Shown piece after piece: positions 48,401-55,572 of a stretch of DNA of 64,000 nucleotides. A program made the position numbers and the translations under genes. The stretch is from Devosia sp. GTDB taxonomy: Bacteria > Pseudomonadota > Alphaproteobacteria > Rhizobiales > Devosiaceae. The notes below the pieces were generated by a model, which made no database searches, was not told where the DNA came from, and was given only the letters and a program-made list of their open reading frames with translations. Each line of letters opens with the position of its first letter. The first letter of the stretch is position 1. Where the stretch lies: positions 183,010-247,009 of the forward strand of contig CP051235.1 of NCBI GenBank assembly GCA_017794705.1, in the 5' to 3' direction.

Positions 48401-48865
48401 GCCGGCACGATCGTGTCGCGGCAGGACCGGCGCACCCGCAAGGGCCAGCCGATGGCGATCATGATGCTTTCCGACCCCTCAGGCTCGTTTGAATGCCTGG
48501 CCTTTTCGGAGCAGATCGAGGAATACGGCGAACTGCTGAGCGCGGGAAATTCGGTCATTCTGGAGGTCGAGGCGCGGCATCGTCCCGACGGGGTCAGCCT
48601 CAGCCTTTTGCGGGTCAAGAGCCTGAAACAGGCTGCGGACGCAGCGGAGCGGCGGCTCGAAATTCACGTGGCCGACCAGAAGTGCCTTGCGCCGATTTCG
48701 ACTCTTTTGAAACCGGGAGGCAATGGCACCGTGCTGGTGTGCGTGAATACCGATGGCGGTGCCCGCGAGTATGAGATCGAACTGGCCGGCCGGTTCCGGG
48801 TCAATCCCGATCTGGTGGGTGGGTTGAAGTCCATTGGCGGCGTCAACGATGTGCGCCTGCATTAG
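45416..48865 (+). CDS. dnaE: DNA polymerase III alpha subunit
   Basis: The replicative polymerase, 1149 residues, DnaE1 class. The N-terminal PHP domain begins FIHLHVHSAYSLLEG with H8, H10 and H12. The palm region carries the catalytic acidic motif MPDFDIDF. The helix-hairpin-helix, OB-fold and C-terminal regions follow. AAGGAG lies 7 bases before the ATG at 45416, which fixes the start; longer frames overlap the leader. Being behind the SOS-type operator and small peptide gene, it may share an SOS-responsive transcript. Family assignment is firm. Confidence 0.97.
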   Translation: MSGPGFIHLHVHSAYSLLEGALPIGKMLDLAVKDGQPALGIADTANLFGALEFSEKAAGKGIQPIIGCEIRVQFSGEDELTHDSRRHGKGSVVLIALDEGGFQSLSRLVSDAYLSAGNGSVAVSSDALQAADLSGLVCLSGGPEGAIDPLLANGLDAHAYARLKQLHKLFGDRFYVELQRHGSPHEARVEPQLITYAYEQGVPLVATNEPYFTSADDHEAHDALLAIAEGSVLAQTERRKLTPEHYFKTRDEMCALFADLPEALDNSIEIARRVSYRPEKRDPILPYFAVEDGTTPEQAIEQESEALVREAEAGLKKRLDGAELAQGFSRPDYEERLAFELKVIRDMKYPGYFLIVSDFIKWAKAQSIPVGPGRGSGAGSLVAYALEITDLDPLKYNLLFERFLNPERVSMPDFDIDFCQERREEVIQYVQNKYGAAQVAQIITFGTLQARAALRDVGRVLQMPYGQVDRICKLVPANPANPVTIGQALNDVPQLRAMRDEDETVAQLLDIAQSVEGLYRHASTHAAGIVIGDRPLHELVPLYRDPRSDMQVTQYSQKLAEDAGLVKFDFLGLKTLTVIDYAIKMVNRDGTKLTLESMPLDDPATFKMLCKGDTVGVFQVESAGMRRALVDMKPDRFEDLIALVALFRPGPMENIPLFNARKHGEEEFAVLHDKMEPILSETYGIIVYQEQVMQIAQVLSGYSLGEADMLRRAMGKKIKAEMDAQKQRFVDGAVERGVSKSTADQIFELLAKFANYGFNKSHAAAYALVSYQTAYLKAHHPREFIAASMTLDMNNTDKLAEFKRDADRHDIKVAAPDLNRSEIMFDVKDDEIVYALCAVKGVGRQVAEQIVAARGETPFADLGDFASRIDPKVVNKRTAEALVNAGAFDGLVPMREQAFEAVDAVVGTAQRASSNRAEGITDMFAADAPEAIQLNAHAKHWTTAERLEREFTAIGFHLSGHPLDEYAELFERQNVQSWSAFEKAVKEEAVGAGRLAGTIVSRQDRRTRKGQPMAIMMLSDPSGSFECLAFSEQIEEYGELLSAGNSVILEVEARHRPDGVSLSLLRVKSLKQAADAAERRLEIHVADQKCLAPISTLLKPGGNGTVLVCVNTDGGAREYEIELAGRFRVNPDLVGGLKSIGGVNDVRLH

Positions 48866-48888
48866 GCCTTTTCTGCGCATTTAAGCAG

Positions 48889-48917
48889 TTGCGCGCTTCC
48901 GCCCAATCGTTTATAGC
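48889..48917 (+). promoter_or_regulatory. Candidate sigma-70 promoter of rpsB
   Basis: TTGCGC (48889-48894), 17-base spacer and TATAGC (48912-48917), giving a leader of about 110 bases before rpsB. The leader contains CCGGTGTCGGGAAACCG-type pairing that could be regulatory; no known leader family was recognised. Confidence 0.4.
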
Positions 48918-49032
48918 CCGCCCGTTCTAAATTCACACACGGGTGGCGGATCTCTGCGTTGCAGCGTCCAACCGGTGTCGGGAAACCGATACATCCCCCG
49001 TGGAGGCATAACCGGTAAAGGAGCCCTCGCAA

Positions 49033-50148
49033 ATGGCATTGCCTGAATTCTCTATGCGCCAACTTCTGGAAGCTGGCGTTCACTTCGGTCACCAGAAGCA
49101 CCGTTGGAACCCCAAGATGGAACGTTTCATCTTTGGTGTGCGCAACGACATCCACATCATGGATTTGAGCCAGACCGTGCCGATGCTGCAGCGTGCGCTT
49201 CAGCTGGTCAGCGATACCGTGGCCGAAGGCGGCCGTGTGCTGTTTGTGGGCACCAAGCGCCAGGCCGCGCCGATTGTGGCCGATTCCGCCCGTCAGTGCG
49301 CCCAGTATTACGTCAACTCCCGCTGGCTTGGCGGCACGATGACCAACTGGCAGACCATTTCCAACTCGATCGCCCGGCTGCGTGAACTTGAAGCGCAGGA
49401 AGCCGAAGGCATGCACGGGCTGACCAAGAAGGAACGGCTGAACCTGAGCCGCGAAATGGAGCGCCTGGAGCGTGACCTCGGTGGCATCAAGGACATGGGC
49501 AACCTGCCGACCGTGCTGTTCATCATCGACACGAACAAGGAAGCCATTGCCATTCAGGAAGCGCGCCGTCTGGGCATCCCGGTGGTGGCCGTGGTCGATT
49601 CCAACTGCGATCCCGACGACATCGATTTCCCGATCCCGGGCAATGATGACGCGGCCCGCGCCATCGAACTTTACTGCGACCTGATCTCGCGCGCTGCGCT
49701 TGATGGCATTGGCCGCTCTTCCAGCGACCTGGGCGTGGACCTTGGTGCCTCGGTTGAGGCTCCGGCCGAACCCGTGGTGGATGCACCGGCTGCTGAATCA
49801 CCGGCCACGGAAGCCACCGATGCGCCGGCTCCGGCCGCTCCGGTTGCTGCCGAGGCCCCTGTTGCCGAGGCTGCGGAAGCTGTGGCTGCAGGTGGTGAAG
49901 ACACTTCTGAAGCGACCAGCGGCCCGCTGTTTACCGCACCCGCCGGTGACCCGGATGACCTGAAGAAGATTTCCGGTGTCGGCCCTGTGCTCGAAAAGAA
50001 ACTGCATGCCCTGGGTGTGACCAAGTTTGCCCAGATCGCCGCATTCAGCGCCGAAGACATTGAAAAGGTGGATACCGAACTCAATTTCAAGGGCCGCATC
50101 GAGCGCGACAACTGGCTTGAGCAGGCTGCAGCACTGGCTGCCGAGTAA
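49033..50148 (+). CDS. rpsB: 30S ribosomal protein S2 with C-terminal extension
   Basis: Residues 1 to about 235 are a standard S2 ([26 protein letters not shown] start, [31 protein letters not shown]). The protein continues to 371 residues: an Ala/Pro/Glu-rich linker (about 240-300) and then a helix-hairpin-helix-like domain at 308-369 ([17 protein letters not shown] ... [10 protein letters not shown]). That domain is 43 of 62 identical to the end of NuoE in this window. The extension should sit outside the ribosome body. GGAG precedes the ATG. Confidence 0.97.
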   Translation: MALPEFSMRQLLEAGVHFGHQKHRWNPKMERFIFGVRNDIHIMDLSQTVPMLQRALQLVSDTVAEGGRVLFVGTKRQAAPIVADSARQCAQYYVNSRWLGGTMTNWQTISNSIARLRELEAQEAEGMHGLTKKERLNLSREMERLERDLGGIKDMGNLPTVLFIIDTNKEAIAIQEARRLGIPVVAVVDSNCDPDDIDFPIPGNDDAARAIELYCDLISRAALDGIGRSSSDLGVDLGASVEAPAEPVVDAPAAESPATEATDAPAPAAPVAAEAPVAEAAEAVAAGGEDTSEATSGPLFTAPAGDPDDLKKISGVGPVLEKKLHALGVTKFAQIAAFSAEDIEKVDTELNFKGRIERDNWLEQAAALAAE

Positions 50149-50240
50149 GCACACCCCCGATTTCGGAACGCCTCCGGGCGTTCCGACACAAGACTGAAAT
50201 GATACGGCCGCAGGATCGGCCGGGCGAAAGGTATGAGATC

Positions 50241-51167
50241 ATGGCGTTTTCAATTGCCCAAGTGAAAGAGCTGCGCGAGGCCACTGGCGTCGGCATGATG
50301 GACTGCAAGAACGCCTTGCAGGAAACAGACGGCGACATGGAAGCCGCGATCGACTGGCTGCGCTCCAAGGGCCTGGCCAAGGCTGCCAAGAAGGCCGACC
50401 GCGTTGCCGCTGAAGGCCTGGTGGGCATTGCCACCGACGGCAAGAAGGGCGCGGTCGTCGAGGTCAACTCCGAGACCGACTTCGTTGCGCGCAACGATGA
50501 ATTCCAGAAGCTGGTGTCCGACATTGCCGAACTGGCCCTGAAGGGCGACGGAAATACCGAAACGCTGGCCGCGGCGGATTATCCGGGCGCCGGCAAGTCG
50601 GTTGCAGCCAAGATCACCGATACTGTGGCCAAGATCGGCGAGAACATGACCCTGCGCCGCAGCGCGGTTGTGGAAGTCAGTGAAGGCGTTGTGGGTTCCT
50701 ACGTCCATTCGCAAATTGCTGACGGACTGGGCAAGATCGGCATCCTGGTCGGGCTTGAGTCGTCGGGCGATGCAGCAGCGCTGCAGGCGATCGGCAAGCA
50801 GGTCGCCATGCATATTGCCGCGATCGATCCGCTGGCACTGTCGGCTGAGGACATCGATCCGGAAGTGGTGGCGCGCGAACGTGCCGTGTTCACCGAGCAG
50901 GCCAGCCAGTCCGGCAAGCCGGCCGAGATCGTCGAGAAGATGGTCGATGGCAAGATGCGCAAGTTTTACGAGGAAAACTGCCTTTTGTCGCAGACCTTTG
51001 CCATCGACGGCGAGACCAAGGTGGCCGATGCCATCAAGGCCGCCGAGAAGGACGCTGGCGCGCCGATCAAGGTGACCGGCTTTGTGCGCTTCGCACTCGG
51101 CGAAGGCGTGGAAAAGCAGGAAAGCGATTTCGCTGCCGAGGTTGCGGCGGCCGCGGGCACAGCGTAA
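50241..51167 (+). CDS. tsf: Elongation factor Ts
   Basis: Nucleotide exchange factor for EF-Tu, 308 residues. The N-terminal UBA-like domain begins [21 protein letters not shown]; the core motif [13 protein letters not shown], including the Asp-Phe pair that displaces magnesium in EF-Tu, is intact. The ATG at 50241 is chosen for the family start [13 protein letters not shown]; the longer frame adds an unrelated leader. Confidence 0.97.
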   Translation: MAFSIAQVKELREATGVGMMDCKNALQETDGDMEAAIDWLRSKGLAKAAKKADRVAAEGLVGIATDGKKGAVVEVNSETDFVARNDEFQKLVSDIAELALKGDGNTETLAAADYPGAGKSVAAKITDTVAKIGENMTLRRSAVVEVSEGVVGSYVHSQIADGLGKIGILVGLESSGDAAALQAIGKQVAMHIAAIDPLALSAEDIDPEVVARERAVFTEQASQSGKPAEIVEKMVDGKMRKFYEENCLLSQTFAIDGETKVADAIKAAEKDAGAPIKVTGFVRFALGEGVEKQESDFAAEVAAAAGTA

Positions 51168-51218
51168 AACCCTTCGCGATTTGGCGGGATATTCCGCCGA
51201 CGCGCCAAGGGACAAGCT

Positions 51219-51932
51219 GTGACAGGCCCGAAATATTCTCGCGTACTTTTGAAGGTCTCCGGCGAAGTTCTCGCCGGGGACCAAAATTTTGGCATCGAGC
51301 CGAAATTTCTCGACGGCATGGCGGCCCAGATCGCCGATGTCGCCCGGTCCGGCGTGGAGGTGGCCATCGTCATCGGCGCCGGCAATATCTTCAGGGGCAT
51401 GGAAGTAGCCGCCAAGGGCGGAGACCGGGTGACCGCCGACATGATGGGCATGTTGGGGACGGTCATCAATTCGCTGGCGCTGGCCGATGCCATCGGCAAG
51501 CAGGGAATCCGCGCCAAGGTCTTCTCGGTTCTGACCATGCCGGGGGTGGCGGACAATTTCACCGCGCGCGATGCCAAGCAGGCGCTGAGCGAAAAGAATG
51601 TGGTGATCTGCGGCGGCGGCACCGGCAATCCGTTTTTCACGACAGATACGGCAGCAGCGCTGAAAGCCATCGAGCTTGAGTGCGAGGTGCTGATCAAGGG
51701 CACGAAGGTGGACGGTGTCTATTCAGCCGACCCGATGAAGGTGCCGGATGCAACGCGCTATGACAGCCTCAGCCATGAGGAAGTGATCGCCCAGGACCTG
51801 CGCGTCATGGATACGGCGGCGTTTGCCCTTGCCCGCGACAATAAACTGCCCATACTTGTGTATGCGCTTGACGCGAAGGAAGGCCTGTCCGGCGTGCTGG
51901 ACGGGCGCGTGAAGAGCACGCGCGTCGGTTGA
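51219..51932 (+). CDS. pyrH: UMP kinase
   Basis: Hexameric amino-acid-kinase-fold enzyme making UDP from UMP with ATP, 237 residues. Typical: RVLLKVSGEVLAGDQNFGI, VIGAGNIFRG, GGGTGNPFFTTDTAAALKA and KVDGVYSADPMK. GTG start behind AAGGGA. Standard position between tsf and frr. Confidence 0.97.
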   Translation: MTGPKYSRVLLKVSGEVLAGDQNFGIEPKFLDGMAAQIADVARSGVEVAIVIGAGNIFRGMEVAAKGGDRVTADMMGMLGTVINSLALADAIGKQGIRAKVFSVLTMPGVADNFTARDAKQALSEKNVVICGGGTGNPFFTTDTAAALKAIELECEVLIKGTKVDGVYSADPMKVPDATRYDSLSHEEVIAQDLRVMDTAAFALARDNKLPILVYALDAKEGLSGVLDGRVKSTRVG

Positions 51933-51992
51933 CGAGCCAAGGTGCTTTGCCCGAAAAGCGGCACCTGAAGAACAGACTAAAGGACCCCGAAG

Positions 51993-52553
51993 ATGGCTGA
52001 CAGTTTTTCAGTGGATGATTTGAGCAAGCGGATGAAGAAATCCATTGCCTCGCTGCGCGATGAACTTTCCGGCCTCAGGACCGGGCGGGCCAGCGCCGGG
52101 CTTTTGGAGCCGGTGACGGTCGAAGCCTATGGCACGCACATGCCGCTCAACCAGCTGGCGACGATTTCAGTGCCGGAACCGCGGCTGATCAACGTGCAGG
52201 TGTTTGACCGGGGCATGGCGGCGGCCGTGGAAAAGGCCATTCGCGAATCCGGACTGGGACTGAACCCGATGTCGGAGGGCCAGACGATCCGCGTGCCGAT
52301 CCCTGAACTGAACGAGGAACGGCGCCGGGAATTGACCAAGGTGGCTTCAGGCTATGCCGAGCAGGCGCGGGTGGCGGTGCGTCACATCCGCCGCGACGGA
52401 ATGGACCAGCTCAAGAAGCTGGAGAAGTCCGGCGAGATGAGCCAGGACGAAATGCACGCTGCATCGGACAAGGTGCAGAAAGCAACCGACGCCGCAGTGG
52501 CCGAAATTGACGAGATCAGCGCCAACAAAGAGCGCGAAATCATGCAGGTCTAG
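51993..52553 (+). CDS. frr: Ribosome recycling factor
   Basis: Splits post-termination ribosomes with EF-G. 186 residues, tRNA-like three-helix bundle plus small domain: LRTGRASAGLLEPVTVEAYG, LNQLATISVPEPR, IRVPIPELNEERRRELTK. Length is normal. Confidence 0.97.
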   Translation: MADSFSVDDLSKRMKKSIASLRDELSGLRTGRASAGLLEPVTVEAYGTHMPLNQLATISVPEPRLINVQVFDRGMAAAVEKAIRESGLGLNPMSEGQTIRVPIPELNEERRRELTKVASGYAEQARVAVRHIRRDGMDQLKKLEKSGEMSQDEMHAASDKVQKATDAAVAEIDEISANKEREIMQV

Positions 52554-52606
52554 CCCGCTTCGGGCTGCCGCCCCCAGGGCGTACCTGACGATTGCAGGAG
52601 TGAGAA

Positions 52607-53365
52607 ATGCCCGTCGAACAGGCGACGCAACGGGTTGATCAGGCGCCGGGCACCCTGCGCATTCCTGTGCATATGGGCGTGACCATGGACGGCAATGGCC
52701 GCTGGGCGAACCAGCGGGGGCGGCCGCGCACCGACGGGCATCGCGAAGGCATCAAGGCGCTGAAACGGCTGGTGGAATATGCCATTCGCTATGGTGTGCC
52801 GTACCTCACGGTCTTCAGCTTCAGTTCGGAAAACTGGCGGCGGCCGAAGGAAGAAGTCGACTTCATTTTCAAGCTGATGAAGCGGTTTGTTGAGACCGAT
52901 CTGCAGGATCTGCACCACAACAATGTGCGGGTGCGCATTTTCGGAGAACGGGAGGGACTCGGCTCCGATCTCAGGGCCATCATCGAGCGCGTGGAAAGTG
53001 TGACCGTTCACAACACCGGGCTCAATCTCAATGTCGCGTTCAATTATGGCGGCAAGGCGGAGATTGCCGCGGCGGCACGCAAGCTGGCCCGTGAGGTGGT
53101 GGCGGGGCGGATGAAGGCCGAAGAGATCACCGAAGAAGCGTTGACCCGGGCGCTTTACACCAACGACATGCCGGAACCCGACTTGATGCTGCGCACGGGC
53201 GGGGAGCAGCGCTTTTCCAATTTCCTGATCTGGCAGGCTGCCTATGCGGAACTGGTGTTTCTTGATTCCTATTGGCCGGATTTCGGCGAGAGCGACTTCT
53301 TGCAGGCGCTCGAGCAATTTACCGCCCGTGAACGGCGTTTTGGCGGGATAGGCGGGACCAAGTGA
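52607..53365 (+). CDS. uppS: Undecaprenyl diphosphate synthase (isoprenyl transferase)
   Basis: Cis-prenyltransferase that makes the C55 lipid carrier for peptidoglycan and LPS. 252 residues. The diphosphate-binding loop MDGNGRWA contains the catalytic Asp28; later VFSFSSENWRRP and RTGGEQRFSNFLIWQ are conserved. AGGAG precedes the ATG. GTG of cdsA overlaps its stop by 4 bases. Confidence 0.96.
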   Translation: MPVEQATQRVDQAPGTLRIPVHMGVTMDGNGRWANQRGRPRTDGHREGIKALKRLVEYAIRYGVPYLTVFSFSSENWRRPKEEVDFIFKLMKRFVETDLQDLHHNNVRVRIFGEREGLGSDLRAIIERVESVTVHNTGLNLNVAFNYGGKAEIAAAARKLAREVVAGRMKAEEITEEALTRALYTNDMPEPDLMLRTGGEQRFSNFLIWQAAYAELVFLDSYWPDFGESDFLQALEQFTARERRFGGIGGTK

Positions 53366-54213
53366 CCCAAGGCGGCGGTGACAGTCCGGCGGCGCAGCGC
53401 AACAGCTATGCGGATCTTGGCCCGCGCCTGTCGTCGGCGGCGGTGCTGCTGGTGGTCACGATTGCTGCGGTCTGGTTTGGCGGGGTGTGGTTCGCGCTTT
53501 TGACGGGTGTGGCCTTCGCACTGGTCTACCGCGAATGGGAGATCATGATTTCGCTCAGCGCGCCGAGCCGGTCGGGCCTGTTTCTGGCGGGAATCGTGGC
53601 GCTGTTGCCACTGGCGGCAACGATCGCCGGTCCCTGGGCTTCGCTTGCGGTCGGGGCGGGCGGATATGTCATCGCTGCATTGTTCCGGCAGGACCTGATC
53701 GGCTGGCGGCTGATCGGGCTGAGCGTGATCGGGCTGGTGATCGTTTCAGTCGTGGCGCTGCGCGGGCAGGGGCTAGACGGCTTCGCAGCGTGCTTCTTTC
53801 TTGGCGCTGCTGTGTGGATGACCGACACAGGTGCCTTTTTTGCCGGGCGGCAGTTTGGCGGGGCCAAGCTCAACCCGGAGATTTCGCCCGCCAAGACCTG
53901 GTCGGGTGCGATCGGCGGGTTAGTCATCGGCAGCCTGTCCGGACTGATCGTCTGGCTGATTGCGACGCCTTCGCCCTGGTGGATCGGGCTCCTGATCGCC
54001 GCAGGTATTTCGGTTTCGGGGCAACTGGGTGATCTGAGCGAAAGCGCCATCAAGCGGCACTTCCGGATCAAGGATAGCGGCGACATCATTCCCGGGCACG
54101 GGGGCTTGATGGACCGGCTCGACAGCCTCACATTCGGCGCAATATTCGCCTTTGTCGTCGGCGTGGCGCATTCCGGCCTGGTAAACATGCCGGGCGGACT
54201 GCTGATCTGGTGA
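53362..54213 (+). CDS. cdsA: Phosphatidate cytidylyltransferase (CDP-diacylglycerol synthase)
   Basis: Integral membrane enzyme converting phosphatidate and CTP to CDP-diacylglycerol. 283 residues, about seven to eight helices. The C-terminal signature SAIKRHFRIKDSGDIIPGHG followed by GLMDRLDS is complete. GTG start. dxr, found between cdsA and rseP in many proteobacteria, is absent here: rseP follows after 49 bases. Confidence 0.94.
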   Translation: MTQGGGDSPAAQRNSYADLGPRLSSAAVLLVVTIAAVWFGGVWFALLTGVAFALVYREWEIMISLSAPSRSGLFLAGIVALLPLAATIAGPWASLAVGAGGYVIAALFRQDLIGWRLIGLSVIGLVIVSVVALRGQGLDGFAACFFLGAAVWMTDTGAFFAGRQFGGAKLNPEISPAKTWSGAIGGLVIGSLSGLIVWLIATPSPWWIGLLIAAGISVSGQLGDLSESAIKRHFRIKDSGDIIPGHGGLMDRLDSLTFGAIFAFVVGVAHSGLVNMPGGLLIW

Positions 54214-54262
54214 TTGCGACCGAACTGGAAGACCTTATGAAATTGACCCGAGGCACGGCCTG

Positions 54263-55393
54263 ATGGACTTTTTGCTGCAGATTCCCGAGTTCATCACGTG
54301 GCTTTTCGGCTACATCATACCGTTCCTTGTGGTGCTGACAGTCATCGTGTTCGTGCACGAGATGGGGCACTATCTGGTGGCGCGCTGGAACGGCGTGGCA
54401 ATCCAGACCTTTTCGATTGGCTTCGGGCCGGAGATTTTTGGCTGGAATGACAGACTTGGGACCCGCTGGCGGGTCTCGGCAATCCCTTTGGGCGGCTATG
54501 TGCGGTTTGTCGGCGACATGAACGCGGCGAGCATGCCAGACAAGTATGCAGGAGCCGATCTGCCGCCTGAAGAGCGGGCAAAACTGTTTGTTTTCAAACC
54601 GGTATGGGCGCGGATTGCCGTCGTGGCCGCCGGGCCGGCGGCCAATGTGCTGTTCACCTTCCTTGTGCTTTACGCGCTGCTTTTCGGTTACGGACGCTAC
54701 ATGATCGAACCGGTGATCGAGGAGGTGTTGCCGGGATCGATTGCGGCCGAGGCGGGCCTTTTGGACGGGGACACGGTGACGTCGGTGGACGGTTATCCGG
54801 TGCGCGGCTTCGGCGACTTCCAGAAATTGATCGCGACCAGTCCGGAACGGCCGGTGACCATTGTTGTGGAGCGTCCGGAGGGGCCGCGGGAATTCACGCT
54901 GGTGCCGGAAGCGGCTGAGACAACCGACCGGTTCGGCAATGTGCACCGGGTGGGCCGGATAGGGGTCAGCCGGGGCGTGACGCTTGAGGATTACGTTCTT
55001 TACCGGCCCGGACCGCTGGAAGCGGTGGGCATGACGTTCGAGGAAATCAGCTTCATCATTCAGCGCACGGGTGAGTTTCTCGGCGATTTCTTCGTCGGGC
55101 GCGGGGACGTGGAGCAACTGGGCGGACCTGTGAAGGTGGCGCAGGTATCGGGCGAGGTGGCCACGCTGGGCGTGCTGGCCCTGATCAACCTTGCGGCGCT
55201 CCTGTCGCTCAACATCGGCATCTTCAACCTGTTGCCGATTCCGATGCTCGATGGCGGTCATCTCATGTATTATGCCTATGAGGCGGTGACCGGGCGGCCG
55301 CTCAGCCAGAGGGTCCAGGAAATGGGATTCCGGGTAGGTGTGGCGCTTGTGGCAACGCTCATGGTGTTCACACTTTTCAACGATATCTTCTGA
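54263..55393 (+). CDS. rseP: Site-2 intramembrane zinc metalloprotease RseP
   Basis: Inner-membrane protease of regulated intramembrane proteolysis, cleaving anti-sigma factors or signal-peptide remnants. 376 residues. HExxH is HEMGH (H32, E33, H36) in the first helix; the second active-site motif is NLLPIPMLDGGH near residue 325. One PDZ domain lies between (about 145-230: EVLPGSIAAEAGLLDGDTVTSVDG without a second copy). Directly upstream of bamA as in most proteobacteria. Confidence 0.95.
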   Translation: MDFLLQIPEFITWLFGYIIPFLVVLTVIVFVHEMGHYLVARWNGVAIQTFSIGFGPEIFGWNDRLGTRWRVSAIPLGGYVRFVGDMNAASMPDKYAGADLPPEERAKLFVFKPVWARIAVVAAGPAANVLFTFLVLYALLFGYGRYMIEPVIEEVLPGSIAAEAGLLDGDTVTSVDGYPVRGFGDFQKLIATSPERPVTIVVERPEGPREFTLVPEAAETTDRFGNVHRVGRIGVSRGVTLEDYVLYRPGPLEAVGMTFEEISFIIQRTGEFLGDFFVGRGDVEQLGGPVKVAQVSGEVATLGVLALINLAALLSLNIGIFNLLPIPMLDGGHLMYYAYEAVTGRPLSQRVQEMGFRVGVALVATLMVFTLFNDIF

Positions 55394-55572
55394 TCGAAAA
55401 GCCTTTCGATTACCAAGTGTTGCAGGTATGCCGCCCTCCAATAATTTGGTAACCCAAACCCGGCTTCGGCCTTGCTTGTGGTTAAAAAACCAGTAAAACC
55501 GGAAGCTGAGTGAATGGGGGATCCTTGCGATTCCCCGTTGGGGTTTGGAATTCAAGGGCAATCGAGAACATC

